From Promicromonospora sp. Populi (GTDB taxonomy: Bacteria > Actinomycetota > Actinomycetes > Actinomycetales > Cellulomonadaceae), in NCBI RefSeq assembly GCF_041081105.1, contig NZ_CP163528.1, forward strand, positions 434,001-498,000: a DNA stretch of 64,000 nt, in the 5' to 3' direction. Positions within the stretch are counted from its first letter, which is position 1. Every line of letters starts with the position of its first letter. Made by a program: the position numbers and the translations under genes. Below are positions 25,125 through 39,238 of this stretch, one piece after another. Below the pieces are notes generated by a model. It did not search any database. It saw only the letters and a list, made by a program, of their open reading frames with translations, and had not been told where the DNA came from.

Positions 25125-25487
25125 GTGCACATCGACAAGGATCTGGTCGCGGCGTCGGCCACACCGCTCGTCCTCGGCATCCTGGCCGACGGCGAGTCGT
25201 ACGGGTACGCGATCCTCAAACGCGTCAACGAGCTTTCCGGCGGGCGCATGCAGTGGACCGATGGAATGCTCTACCCCTTGCTCCACCGGCTCGAACGGCT
25301 CGGATACGTCCGTGCGACGTGGGGCACGTCCGACGTCGGACGGCGCCGCAAGCACTATGCGATCACCGCCGACGGCCGGGAGGCGCTCGCCGAGCGGCGA
25401 CAGCAGTGGGTTGTTGTGTCGGAGGCGCTCAAGCAGGTGTGGGAGGACGTCCGGCCTGGTCCGGCTGTTATCGAGGGGTGGGCGTGA
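25125..25487 (+). CDS. PadR-family transcriptional regulator
   Basis: A 120-residue winged-helix repressor of the small PadR type (subfamily 2, short dimerisation helix). The body reads LVLGILADGESYGYAILKRVNELSGG, then QWTDGMLYPLLHRLERLGYVRATWG, the standard recognition helix and wing of PadR. The start is GTG 25125, five bases after AGGAG. It overlaps the following membrane-protein gene by one base (TGATG), a common pairing in which PadR controls the neighbour and itself. The inverted repeat just upstream is its probable operator. The inducing signal is unknown, often an envelope-active drug or antibiotic in this family. Confidence 0.92.
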   Translation: MHIDKDLVAASATPLVLGILADGESYGYAILKRVNELSGGRMQWTDGMLYPLLHRLERLGYVRATWGTSDVGRRRKHYAITADGREALAERRQQWVVVSEALKQVWEDVRPGPAVIEGWA

Positions 25488-26884
25488 TGAGCGAGCAGAC
25501 AGCCGCAGGCGGGACCGGCCGCGCGGCCGAGCACACCGCGCTGGAGGAGCAGTTCGACCAGTGGCGGGGCTACGTCCAGCGACGGCGCGCGATCTCGGCG
25601 GCCGACGTCGACGAGATGGAGGACCACCTCCGCGGCCAGGTCAACGACCTGACCGCGAGCGGGCTCGACGACGACGAGGCGTTCCTCGTCGCGGTCAAGC
25701 GCATGGGCAACCTCGACGAGGTGTCGCGTGAGTTCGCCCGCGAGCACTCCGAACGGCTCTGGAAGCAGCTCGTGCTGGTCCCGGAGGAGCCCGGCGAGGG
25801 CGGACGCTGGCGTGAGCTAGGCGTCGTCCTGGCCCTCGCGATCACCGCCGGCATCTGGGTCAAGATCCTGCTCGACACCGCGGGGGACAACGAGCTGGTG
25901 CTCGTGCGCAACGGGGTCTTCGCCGTCCTGCCGTTCCTCGCGGGCTACTTCGTGTGGAAGCGCCGCGTCCCGTGGCGGATCGCGGCGACCCTGCTGGCCA
26001 TCACCGCGGCGCTCGCGCTGGTGGTGAACCTCTACCCGTTCGAGTCGGGGCCCTTCGACGAACCCGGCATGACCATGTTCCTCGCCATCAGCCACACCCC
26101 GGTGGTGCTCTGGCTGCTCCTGGGGGTCGTGTACTCGGGCGGCGCATGGCGGTCGAGCGCACGGCGGATGGACTTCGTCCGGTTCACCGGCGAGCTACTG
26201 ATCTACCTTGTGCTGATCATGCTCGGCGGCGGCCTGCTCATCGGCCTCACGTTCGGCTCGCTCGACCTGGTCGGCGTGGACTTCGAACCGTTCCTGGGCG
26301 ACTGGCTCCTGCCGTTCGCGATACCGGGCGCGCTGCTGGTCGGTGCCTGGCTCGTCGAGGCCAAGAAGAACGTCGTCGAGAACATCGCGCCGGTGCTCAC
26401 CCGCGTGTTCACGCCCTTGACGATCGTGATGCTGCTGGCCATCTTCGTCGCGCTGGTTGTCAACGGCCCGCTCACCTCGGTGGACCGGGACCTGCTGATC
26501 CTGATGGACGCGATCCTGGTGCTCGTCCTGTTCCTGCTCCTGTACTCCATCTCGGCCCGCGACCCGCTGGCCCCACCCGGAGTCTTCGACTGGATGCAGC
26601 TCGTGCTGCTCGGCGCGGCGCTAGCGGTCGACGCCGTGGCGTTGGTCGCGATGCTCACTCGCATCGCCGAGTTCGGGTTCACCGCGAACAAGGTCGCCGC
26701 GCTCGGCCTCAACCTTGTGCTTCTTGTGCACCTGGTCTGGGCTGCCTGGCTCGCCACCGGCTTTGTGCGCGGCCAGCGCTCGTTCGGCGCGATCGAGCGC
26801 TGGCAGACCCAGTACCTGCCGGTCTACGCCGCGTGGGCGGCGATAGTCGTGGTCGCGTTCGGCCCGATCTTCGGCTTCGTGTAG
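25487..26884 (+). CDS. Multi-pass membrane protein with N-terminal permease-prefix domain
   Basis: The 465-residue protein begins MSEQTAAGGTG. A soluble domain of about 100 residues (EEQFDQWRGYVQRRRAISAADVDEMEDHLRGQV in pieces) resembles the permease prefix domain 1 found on actinobacterial transport-type proteins next to PadR genes. It is followed by about ten hydrophobic segments with no ABC or known transporter motif; the membrane part resembles DUF4153-type proteins. The ATG at 25487 shares a base with the padR stop; the longer upstream frame is a shadow. A role in envelope stress or export under PadR control is plausible. Function unknown. Confidence 0.75.
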   Translation: MSEQTAAGGTGRAAEHTALEEQFDQWRGYVQRRRAISAADVDEMEDHLRGQVNDLTASGLDDDEAFLVAVKRMGNLDEVSREFAREHSERLWKQLVLVPEEPGEGGRWRELGVVLALAITAGIWVKILLDTAGDNELVLVRNGVFAVLPFLAGYFVWKRRVPWRIAATLLAITAALALVVNLYPFESGPFDEPGMTMFLAISHTPVVLWLLLGVVYSGGAWRSSARRMDFVRFTGELLIYLVLIMLGGGLLIGLTFGSLDLVGVDFEPFLGDWLLPFAIPGALLVGAWLVEAKKNVVENIAPVLTRVFTPLTIVMLLAIFVALVVNGPLTSVDRDLLILMDAILVLVLFLLLYSISARDPLAPPGVFDWMQLVLLGAALAVDAVALVAMLTRIAEFGFTANKVAALGLNLVLLVHLVWAAWLATGFVRGQRSFGAIERWQTQYLPVYAAWAAIVVVAFGPIFGFV

Positions 26885-26937
26885 ACGAGCCGCCCGTCGG
26901 GGCCGACGCCGCATCCCTGTCGGGGAACGGCTACGTC

Positions 26938-26992
26938 AGCGGGGTGTGTTGCGCAGCGTAGACATCGTCTACTCAGCGCAACACACCCCGCT
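26938..26992. terminator. Long intergenic hairpin between convergent genes
   Basis: AGCGGGGTGTGTTGCGC (26938-26954) pairs perfectly with 26976-26992. A 3x3 internal loop is followed by an inner GTAGAC/GTCTAC stem. It lies between the membrane-protein gene and the oppositely oriented pseudogene, so it may terminate both. It lacks T-runs and may instead be a dispersed palindrome. Confidence 0.55.
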
Positions 26993-27036
26993 CGCGTGAT
27001 CTCTCCCCGGACCCGCCTTTTGCCCCGGGCCGGCAC

Positions 27037-27677
27037 TCAGCGTGCTTCGGGGTACGTCTCCTTCAGCACACGCGCCAGATGGCGCACGATCTCCCGCGGG
27101 CCCGACTTCGCGGTGCGTTGTTCGACGTCGCTGTTGTAGTTCGTGTTGGTGTTCACGCCGTAGGTGAGCACCCGGCCGTCTGCGGTCCGGATGTTCTCGA
27201 TGCCCGCCACCTCGATGCCGTGCCGCCGCGTGAACTCGAGATACTGGGCGACCACCGGGTCGTCGTAGCCCTCGCGCTCCGAGAACAGCAGAGCTGGAAC
27301 CCGCCGCGTTCGGTGTCACCGCGCACGGCGTAGACCATCTCGCCGCCGACGATCTCCACGCCGGCGGCACGCAGCGCGGTGAGCTGCTCCACCTTGCTCA
27401 TCTCTATCTCGAGCACGCGGCGGCCGTTGACCGTGCGGCGGCCGTAGGCCTCCAGCCACGACAGCACGGCGCGCGAGTAGTCCTTGGACAGGCCGTGGTC
27501 GCGGGTATGGCTGCTCGCTGAGATGCGGGACCAGAAGATCCCCTCGGGAGGCGCCTCGTCGAGATCGAGGACACCGTCCGTCAGCACCCACTCCACGTAG
27601 CTCAGGCCCTCGGCCTCCCTATGGGACGCATCGATCCTCGCACGCAAACAGCGGCGGCCGAGTGTGCCGTCCGGCAC
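27037..27677 (-). pseudogene. Remnant of a RimK-type ATP-grasp ligase gene
   Basis: Two overlapping minus-strand frames carry pieces of one protein. The 5' piece (27677 down to about 27290) reads PPEGIFWSRISASSHTRDHG, RRVLEIEMSKVEQLTALRAAG and then directly VEIVGGEMVYAVRGDTERGGFQLC. The other frame (27255-27037) continues VAQYLEFTRRHGIEVAGIENI and VLTYGVNTNTNYNSDVEQ. This is the order of a glutathione-synthase/RimK-type ATP-grasp protein. However, the ATP-binding middle that should lie between LTALRAAG and VEIVGGE is missing, the N-terminus is absent, and a second deletion or frameshift follows FQLC. At least three lesions make it non-functional. Family assignment is from remembered motif order. 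Confidence 0.75.
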
Positions 27678-27730
27678 TTGATCGGCCGCCGCTGTCCCTG
27701 GCTCGCCAGGCGTGCGATGCGTTCCGGGGA

Positions 27731-29059
27731 CTACCGGCCGTCGGCCCCGGCCGTCCGGGCGGGCTCAGCCTGTTCGGACGGTCCAGCAGGCCCACCCGGC
27801 TCGTTCGGCTCCGCCTCGTCGGCGGCCTGCTCCGGTGCCGCGTCGACCTGCGCGAGCGACCGCCGCGCCCCGGGGACGGCGAGGATCGCGGCCAGCACGC
27901 CGACCAGCAGCACGCCGGCCAGGATCAGGAGGGACTCCACGGAGAACCGGTCGGCCAGCGGGCCGAACACGACCATGGACAGCGGCATGGCCACCGACAT
28001 GACGATCCCGACGAAGCCGAACACCCGGCCCTGCATCTCGGGCTCGACCCGCTCCTGGATGATCGTGAACGCCGGCGTGTTCAGGGTGGCGAAGGTGATG
28101 CCGATCAGCAGCCCGAGCGCGAAGAACACCCACATGTTCGTCGACAGGCCCAGGCCGGCGACGAGCACACCCGTGGTGATGACCGAGCCCACCATGAGCC
28201 GCACCCGGCGCTTGATCTTGGGCCCGACGGTGGCCATGACGATGCCGCCCAGCAGCATCCCGGCTCCCCAGAAGAGCTCGTTGGCGGTCAGCTTCCACAC
28301 CTCCTCGCCGAACGTGCGGGTGACCATGAGCGGGGTGAGGAAGCTCGGCGCCCCGACGAGGAACATCACCAGCGCGAACAGCGAGACCAGCCACTTGATG
28401 GGGCCGTTGGAGCCGATGTACCGCACGCCTGCCGCGAGGTCGCCGAAGTAGCTGACGGGCTCGGTCGACCGCACGAGCCGCGGCACCGCGACCAGCGCGA
28501 GCATCCCCACACCGAGCAGAGCGGTCACCACGTCCACGAAGAACACGGTGACTATGTCGAAGGACGCGTAGATGACGGCGGCCAGGGCCGGGGCGAGCAG
28601 CATCATTGCCGACTGGATGGTCTGGAACATCCCGTTGACCCGCATCAGCTGATCCGCGGGTGCGATCTGCGGGATCATCGCGCTCACAGCAGGCGTCTGG
28701 ATGCCCGCGAAGACGGACCGCACGGCGAGTGCGGCGTAGATGACCCAGAGCGAGTCGACACCGCTGAGCATGAGCAGCGCCAGGCCGAGCGTGGCCAGGG
28801 CGATGACGGTGTCCGAGCCCATGATCAGGAACTTGCGGTGGTGCCGGTCGGCCCACACCCCGCCGAAGATCGACACGAACGCCTGCGGCAGCATGCCGAA
28901 CACGATGCTCAGCATCAGCACCGAGCCGGACCGTGTCTCGATCGTCAGGTGCCACATGACCGCGTACATCACCACCATGGACCCGAACAGGGAGATCGTC
29001 TGGCCGGCCAGGAACAGCCCGACGTTGCGCTTCCAGTGGGCTGTGTCGACGTCGCTCAT
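27731..29059 (-). CDS. MFS transporter, drug-efflux type
   Basis: A 442-residue major facilitator protein with about twelve hydrophobic segments. The start is ATG 29059 (MSDVDTAHWKRNVGLFLAGQT), eight bases after GGGGAGG; the frame extends 38 codons upstream without support. The loop between helices 2 and 3 reads FGGVWADRHHRKFLIMGSD, the family A motif. The overall pattern fits the macrolide/tetracycline-efflux-like group (MFS_3). The C-terminus ends in a Pro/Gly/Ala/Glu-rich tail. It is divergent from tyrS with a 190-base gap. The exported compound is unknown. Confidence 0.9.
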   Translation of the reverse strand: MSDVDTAHWKRNVGLFLAGQTISLFGSMVVMYAVMWHLTIETRSGSVLMLSIVFGMLPQAFVSIFGGVWADRHHRKFLIMGSDTVIALATLGLALLMLSGVDSLWVIYAALAVRSVFAGIQTPAVSAMIPQIAPADQLMRVNGMFQTIQSAMMLLAPALAAVIYASFDIVTVFFVDVVTALLGVGMLALVAVPRLVRSTEPVSYFGDLAAGVRYIGSNGPIKWLVSLFALVMFLVGAPSFLTPLMVTRTFGEEVWKLTANELFWGAGMLLGGIVMATVGPKIKRRVRLMVGSVITTGVLVAGLGLSTNMWVFFALGLLIGITFATLNTPAFTIIQERVEPEMQGRVFGFVGIVMSVAMPLSMVVFGPLADRFSVESLLILAGVLLVGVLAAILAVPGARRSLAQVDAAPEQAADEAEPNEPGGPAGPSEQAEPARTAGADGR

Positions 29060-29249
29060 GACTCGATCCTCCCCGACGAGGCGGCGGTACGCAGAGCCTT
29101 TTTGGTATCCATGCAACGTTCGACGACGACGCGCCCCGGAACTCATCTGTGGATATCCGCGCGAGCCCACCACCGCCGTCGGGCAGACTATGACCCGGGG
29201 GAACTCACTACGAAGACCCCCACCCCAAACTCACTAAGGAGCAACAACG

Positions 29250-30509
29250 GTGACCCACATCCTCGACGAGCTGCAATGGCGGGGCCTGGTGGCACAGTCC
29301 ACCGACGAGGCCGCGCTGCGTTCTGCACTGTCGGAGGGCACCGTGAGCTATTACGTGGGCTTTGACCCCACCGCGCCGTCGCTGCACATCGGCAACCTGG
29401 TGCAGGTCCTCACCGCCCGGCGACTGCAGGAGGCCGGCCACCGGGCGCACCTCCTGGTCGGTGGCGCGACGGGCCTCATCGGCGACCCCCGCGACTCGGG
29501 GGAGCGCACGCTCAACTCGCCCGAGCTCGTCGCGGGCTGGGTGGAGCGCATCCGCGCCCAGATCGAGCCGCACCTGTCGTTCGACGGCGACAACCCCGCG
29601 CGCATGGTGAACAACCTGGACTGGACCGCCCCGATGACGGCGATCGAGTTCCTGCGCGACATCGGCAAGCACTTCCGCCTCGGCACCATGCTGTCCAAGG
29701 ACATCGTGGCGCGGCGGCTCGCCTCCGACGAGGGCATCAGCTTCACCGAGTTCAGCTACCAGGTGCTGCAGGGCATGGACTACCGCGAGCTGTACCGGCT
29801 GCACGGTGTCACCCTGCAGCTCGGCGGTAACGACCAGTGGGGCAACCTGCTGGCCGGCGTCGAGCTGATCCGCAAGGCCGAGGGCGTGCAGGCCCACGCC
29901 CTCACTACACCGCTGATCACCAAGGCGGACGGCACCAAGTTCGGCAAGTCCGAGGGCGGTTCCATCTGGCTCGACCCGGAGATGACCAGTCCGTACGCCT
30001 TCTACCAGTTCTGGCTCAACCAGGCCGACGCCGACGTCGTGAACTACCTCAAGGTGTTCACGTTCCGCTCGCGCGACGAGATCGCGGAGCTCGAACGCGA
30101 GGTCGCCGAACGGCCCTTCGCACGTGAAGCCCAGAAGGCGCTCGCGGGCGACGTCACGACCCTCGTCCACGGCGCCGCCGCGACGGAGGCCGTGATCGAG
30201 GCCAGCCAGGCGCTCTTCGGCCGGGGCGAGCTTGTCGGCCTGGACGAGAGGACCCTGGCGGGTGCCGTCGGTGAGCTGCCGCGGGTCACGGCCAAGGCCG
30301 GGGACCTGATCGTCGACCTGTTCGCCGGCTCGGGGATCGTCGCGTCCAAGGGCGAGGCACGCCGCGCGCTCAAGGAAGGCGGCGCCTACGTGAACAACGT
30401 CAAGGTCACGGCCGAGGACCAGGCTCTGACGACCGAGGACCTGCTGCACGGCAGGTTCGCGGTGCTGCGCCGCGGCAAGAAGACGCTGGCGGTCGCGGCG
30501 GCGGAGTAG
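29250..30509 (+). CDS. tyrS: Tyrosine-tRNA ligase
   Basis: TyrS charges tRNA-Tyr with tyrosine. The 419-residue class I synthetase has the HIGH-type motif HIGN at residues 46-49 and the KMSKS-type motif KFGKS at 230-234. A C-terminal S4 RNA-binding domain ([19 protein letters not shown]) follows. The start is GTG 29250 after AAGGAG. The upstream gap shared with the MFS gene shows no T-box, which tyrS often carries in Firmicutes. The adjacent order mpg-tyrS of mycobacteria is interrupted here by the padR-MFS block. Confidence 0.98.
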   Translation: MTHILDELQWRGLVAQSTDEAALRSALSEGTVSYYVGFDPTAPSLHIGNLVQVLTARRLQEAGHRAHLLVGGATGLIGDPRDSGERTLNSPELVAGWVERIRAQIEPHLSFDGDNPARMVNNLDWTAPMTAIEFLRDIGKHFRLGTMLSKDIVARRLASDEGISFTEFSYQVLQGMDYRELYRLHGVTLQLGGNDQWGNLLAGVELIRKAEGVQAHALTTPLITKADGTKFGKSEGGSIWLDPEMTSPYAFYQFWLNQADADVVNYLKVFTFRSRDEIAELEREVAERPFAREAQKALAGDVTTLVHGAAATEAVIEASQALFGRGELVGLDERTLAGAVGELPRVTAKAGDLIVDLFAGSGIVASKGEARRALKEGGAYVNNVKVTAEDQALTTEDLLHGRFAVLRRGKKTLAVAAAE

Positions 30510-30531
30510 CTCCAGCCGCAAGGTGGTACGA

Positions 30532-30568
30532 GGGCGGGTCGGGCTCCTGGATGGAGCCCGACCCGCCC
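30532..30568 (+). terminator. Terminator after tyrS
   Basis: A perfect 15-bp stem, GGGCGGGTCGGGCTC (30532-30546) with 30554-30568, encloses a 7-base loop and starts 22 bases after the tyrS stop. The following bases TTGCGTCGCCTTCT are only weakly T-rich. Confidence 0.8.
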
Positions 30569-30601
30569 TTGCGTCGCCTTCTGAGCCCTTTGTGCGAGAT
30601 C

Positions 30602-30619
30602 TTGCCCGAATCCGGGCAA
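30602..30619. promoter_or_regulatory. Small palindrome upstream of the 87-residue gene
   Basis: TTGCCCGAATCCGGGCAA has perfect 7-bp arms and ends 41 bases before the next start codon. It could be an operator or a leader hairpin. Nothing further supports it. Confidence 0.35.
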
Positions 30620-30660
30620 AAAGTTGCTCCTCGCGCCGCACATGAGTCAGTCTCTCCGGC

Positions 30661-30924
30661 ATGACGACGCCAGCCGACCTCGTCGCCCACGTAGCGGCGA
30701 CCACCGGGCTCACACCCGCCGAGGCGGCGCGCGTCATCGGTGACGTCGTGGCATACCTCGACACTCCGGTGGAGGAGGTCGTGCGACGTCGGCACGCCGA
30801 GCTGAAGACCCACGGGGCGAAGAACCCGGAGATCTTCGCGCGTATCGCCGCCGAGCTGGAGCACCGGGTCGTCGCCGCGCCGCGGCTCAGCGAGCGGCAG
30901 CTGCGCCGCATGATCTACGGCTGA
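30661..30924 (+). CDS. Small conserved hypothetical protein
   Basis: An 87-residue, probably all-helical protein starting MTTPADLVAHVAATTGLTP. Charged helices end in RLSERQLRRMIYG. No family is recognised. Codon use and GC pattern are like the neighbours, and the composition is that of a soluble folded protein. It sits between tyrS, after its terminator, and glmS, 59 bases before the latter on the same strand. No strong ribosome binding site precedes the ATG, and a small palindrome lies upstream. It is probably real, but evidence is limited to frame quality. Confidence 0.6.
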   Translation: MTTPADLVAHVAATTGLTPAEAARVIGDVVAYLDTPVEEVVRRRHAELKTHGAKNPEIFARIAAELEHRVVAAPRLSERQLRRMIYG

Positions 30925-30983
30925 GCCAGCGCCGGCGTCCGAACGCAGCAACATCTCGAAGAAACTCTCGAAGGAGCGACACC

Positions 30984-32807
30984 ATGTGCGGAATCGTCGG
31001 TTACGTCGGCGGCCAGAACGCCGCCCCCTTGCTCGTGGAGGCGCTGGGCCGGCTGGAGCACCGGGGGTACGACTCGGCAGGTGTCGCCGTCGTCGGCTCC
31101 CGGATGCGGGTGACCAAGCGGGCCGGACGGGTGCGTGACCTCGCGGAGGTCCTGCCCAAGCGGATGACCGGTCACGTCGGCATCGGCCACACTCGGTGGG
31201 CCACGCACGGCCCCGCTACCGACGCGAATGCCCACCCGCACACCGACACGAGCGGCGACGTAGCGGTGGTGCACAACGGCATAGTCGACAACGCCGCAGC
31301 GCTGCGCGCGCGCCTCGCCGACCAGGGCGTCCCGCTCGTCAGCGACACCGACACCGAGGTGTTCGCCCATCTCATCGCCCTGTCCGACGCCGACACGCTG
31401 GAGGGCAAGGTCGTCGACGCCCTGGACGCCGTGGAGGGCACCTACGGGCTGGCCGTGGTCCACGCCGACTTTCCGGACCGGATGGTCGTCGCCCGCAACG
31501 GCAGCCCGCTGCTGGTAGGTGTGGGGGACAAGGAGATGTTCGTCGCCTCCGACCTGGCGGCCCTCGTACGCCACACCACCACCGTCGCGCACCTGGCCGA
31601 TGGCGAGCTGGCAACCGTCACGGCCTCGGGCTTCACGACGTTCCGCCGCGACCTGACGCGCACCCAGACCACCGCCCGCGAGGTCGACGTCGACCCCAGT
31701 GCCTACGAGCACGGCCCGATCAACGGCCGGCCGCGCATGTACACCGAGATGCTCGAACAGCCGGCCAGTGTGGAGCGCGCACTGCGTGGGCGGCTGGACG
31801 AACGCTTCGCCACGGCGCACCTGGGCGGGCTCGAGATGGACGCCCGCGAGCTGCGGGCCGTCCGCCGGGTCAAGATCCTCGGCTGCGGGTCCGCGTACTA
31901 CGTGGGACAGATGGGCGCATCGCTCATCGAGGAGCTCGCCCGCATCCCCGCCGACGCCGAGGCCGCCAGCGAATTCCGCTACCGCGGGCCGGTCATCGAG
32001 CCGGACACCCTGTACGTGGCGGTGAGCCAGTCCGGCGAGACCATCGACACGCTCCTGGCGGTGGAGGAGATCCGGCGCAAGGGTGGCCGCGTCATCGGAC
32101 TGGTCAACGTCGTCGGCTCCGCGATCGCCCGGGCCTGCGAGGGGGGCATCTACCTGCACGCGGGACCCGAGATCGCTGTCGCCTCCACCAAGGCGCTCAC
32201 CACCATGTTCGTGGGCTTCGCGCTCCTCGCCCTCCAGCTCGGTCGGGTGCGCGACCTCTCCGTGGCCGACGGGCGCCGGCTCGTGGCCGGTCTGCAGGCC
32301 CTGCCCGCACAGATCGAGCAGGTGCTCGACGGCGAGGAGCGGATCGCGCAGGCCGCCAAGGCGCTCGCGGCAGCTGAGAGCCTGTTCTTCGTGGGCAGGG
32401 TCCGGGGATTCCCGGTAGCGCGTGAGGGCGCGCAGAAGTTCAAGGAGATCAGCTACCGGCACGCCGAGGCCTACCAGATGTCCGAGCTGAAGCACGGGCC
32501 GCTGGCCCTCATCTCACCTGAGGTACCCACCGTGGCGATCGTGCCCGACGACGAGCTGACCGACCGCAACGTGGCCGCTCTCCACGAGATCAACGCCCGT
32601 GGCGGACCGCTCGTGGTCGTGACGCACGCCGGTGTCGACCTGGGGGAGCTGCGGGTGGAGCGGATCGACGTCCCCCGCAGCGAGCGGGAGCTTGACCCAC
32701 TGCTCCTCACGGTGCCGCTGCAGCTGCTGGCCTACCACGCGGCTCTCGCGCTAGGACACGACGTCGACAAGCCGCGGAACCTGGCGAAGTCGGTCACCGT
32801 GGAGTGA
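30984..32807 (+). CDS. glmS: Glutamine-fructose-6-phosphate aminotransferase (isomerizing)
   Basis: GlmS makes glucosamine-6-phosphate from fructose-6-phosphate and glutamine, the first step toward UDP-GlcNAc and peptidoglycan. The 607-residue protein begins MCGIVGYVGGQNAAPLLVEAL, with Cys2 as the glutaminase nucleophile and HRGYDSAG following. Two SIS sugar-isomerase domains start near residues 290 and 460, with GCGSAYYVGQMG and SQSGETIDTLLA. The C-terminus DKPRNLAKSVTVE is the canonical ending needed for catalysis. A GAAGGAG site precedes the ATG. No glmS ribozyme is visible in the 59-base leader. It ends just upstream of the rRNA promoter region. Confidence 0.98.
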   Translation: MCGIVGYVGGQNAAPLLVEALGRLEHRGYDSAGVAVVGSRMRVTKRAGRVRDLAEVLPKRMTGHVGIGHTRWATHGPATDANAHPHTDTSGDVAVVHNGIVDNAAALRARLADQGVPLVSDTDTEVFAHLIALSDADTLEGKVVDALDAVEGTYGLAVVHADFPDRMVVARNGSPLLVGVGDKEMFVASDLAALVRHTTTVAHLADGELATVTASGFTTFRRDLTRTQTTAREVDVDPSAYEHGPINGRPRMYTEMLEQPASVERALRGRLDERFATAHLGGLEMDARELRAVRRVKILGCGSAYYVGQMGASLIEELARIPADAEAASEFRYRGPVIEPDTLYVAVSQSGETIDTLLAVEEIRRKGGRVIGLVNVVGSAIARACEGGIYLHAGPEIAVASTKALTTMFVGFALLALQLGRVRDLSVADGRRLVAGLQALPAQIEQVLDGEERIAQAAKALAAAESLFFVGRVRGFPVAREGAQKFKEISYRHAEAYQMSELKHGPLALISPEVPTVAIVPDDELTDRNVAALHEINARGGPLVVVTHAGVDLGELRVERIDVPRSERELDPLLLTVPLQLLAYHAALALGHDVDKPRNLAKSVTVE

Positions 32808-32889
32808 TGCCGGAGCTGGCGGGGGCGACCTGGGCAACCTGCGCGCGACCCCGTGTCTGAGCGCCCGCGGGCCGGTTCACAGCCGGATT

Positions 32890-32918
32890 TTGCGTGTGCG
32901 CCAGTGGCTGTGTACTGT
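32890..32918 (+). promoter_or_regulatory. rrn promoter P1
   Basis: TTGCGT (32890-32895) and TACTGT (32913-32918) are spaced by exactly 17 bases, a housekeeping-sigma promoter pattern, 82 bases after glmS and about 650 bases before 16S. Confidence 0.65.
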
Positions 32919-33082
32919 TCCCGTTGTTCGCCCGGCAGGGAGATACGGACAGGGAGCGCGAAAGCGTGACTGGCCGGTCCCGGGGCGGAAACCAACTCAG
33001 ATCTGACAGTGGCCTCGTGCGCTCCAGAACTGGGGAGGGCTTGCCGGACAGGCACCCCGTTGAAGGATCCTGACCAGGGTTC

Positions 33083-33111
33083 TTGCACCGGGGAGCGTGG
33101 TAGGGTAAGTT
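33083..33111 (+). promoter_or_regulatory. rrn promoter P2
   Basis: TTGCAC (33083-33088) and TAAGTT (33106-33111) have a 17-base spacer, giving a second well-formed promoter about 450 bases before 16S. Tandem promoters are usual for actinobacterial rRNA operons. Confidence 0.65.
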
Positions 33112-33375
33112 ACAGAGGTTGCCTCCGAGCGAAGATCATGCGGTTCACACCGCGATCGACGGGGAGGCGTCCCTACCTCTGCAGATCGTCGGAGTTCATT
33201 CTCCTGACGGTGGCGAAAATGGGAACCAGAATTCACTCGGATTACCGAAGAATTCTCCCGGCCGACTGGCTGGCGAGGATTTGGAAAAGTCCGAATGGCC
33301 CTGGTAAGTTTGCGGAGCTGCCCCGGGCAGAGAAGCGATCGAATGGTTGCGACTCTGGCGGTGTGCGTCGGTTGT

Positions 33376-33387
33376 TTGAGAACTCAA
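33376..33387 (+). promoter_or_regulatory. rRNA leader antitermination/processing motif
   Basis: TTGAGAACTCAA forms a short hairpin followed by CAGTGTGC. A similar TTGAGAACT recurs at 35511-35519 shortly before 23S. Repetition before each large rRNA fits the conserved boxB/boxA-type or RNase processing signals of actinobacterial rrn operons. Confidence 0.6.
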
Positions 33388-33569
33388 CAGTGTGCTTGAT
33401 AGTCAATGCCAATGTTTTATGCCCTGTGTGGGTGTGGCTTTGCTGACTTTTCGGTTGGTGGAGTGACGCTTGTAGGGGTTTTGTTTGGTTGGACTGAATC
33501 TAGCCAGGTTTAGTCTGGTCGGTATCATTGTTCATGCCTCGTCTTTGGGTGGGGTGTGGATGTTTCTCT

Positions 33570-38776
<5,207 letters not shown>

Positions 38777-38924
38777 ACCCAACACGGGTAATAATCATCA
38801 AATGTTTTGCGACGCGTCCACTATGCGGTTCCCGAGTCACGGGCACCACCCCCACCCCGCCACAACCCCCTTCTCGAAGGGGCGCCTGGTGAGGGCAAAA
38901 AGGGGTTGCCTTGTTCTCGATAGC

Positions 38925-39043
38925 GTTACGGTGGTCTTAGCGTAGGGGAAACGCCCGGTCCCATTCCGAACCCGGAAGCTTAGCCCTACAGCGCCGATGG
39001 TACTGCCTTGGAGACGGGGTGGGAGAGTAGGACGCCGCCGGAC
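38925..39043 (+). rRNA. rrf: 5S ribosomal RNA
   Basis: The 119-base molecule starts GTTACGGTGGTCTTAGCG and ends CGCCGCCGGAC; the ends pair to form helix I. The conserved CCCGGTCCCATTCCGAAC loop is present. It lies about 150 bases after 23S. No tRNA is found around it. Confidence 0.95.
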
Positions 39044-39053
39044 AACCATTCCC

Positions 39054-39121
39054 GTAAGGGGGTGGGAGGCTCTTCTCTTGCGATCGTGTGATCGCTCGAG
39101 AAGAGACTCCCACCCCCTTAC
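39054..39121 (+). terminator. rRNA operon terminator hairpin
   Basis: GTAAGGGGGTGGGAG (39054-39068) pairs with 39107-39121. After a G-A mismatch the stem continues with CTCTTCTC/GAGAAGAG and an apical GCGATC/GATCGC, giving a stem of nearly 30 pairs. CGGCATTTCTACCC follows. It begins 11 bases after 5S. Confidence 0.85.
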
Positions 39122-39238
39122 GGCATTTCTACCCTGAGTCGGTCCCCTCGCCGGCCGCTTCGGGTGCCCCGTGCTTCCGCCTTGTGGAATGCTGCTTCCG
39201 TCGGTCGGTAGGTCCGGCGTTCCGACGGGGAGGGTGAC

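Larger units (their letters stand above)
32808..33569 (+). other. rRNA operon promoter and leader region
   Basis: This 760-base stretch between glmS and 16S holds two promoter matches and a conserved leader element, listed separately. It contains no credible gene; the 145-codon open frame at 33009-33446 has no ribosome binding site or family resemblance. The part after 33370 is T-rich and less GC-rich than coding DNA, as expected of a transcribed rRNA leader. Confidence 0.8.

Noticed and set aside
29060..29249. T-box leader before tyrS
   Set aside because: No T-box sequence or specifier stem is recognisable, and the gap is shared with a divergent gene.
33009..33446. 145-codon frame in the rRNA leader
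   Set aside because: It overlaps promoter P2 and the leader motif, lacks a ribosome binding site and resembles nothing.
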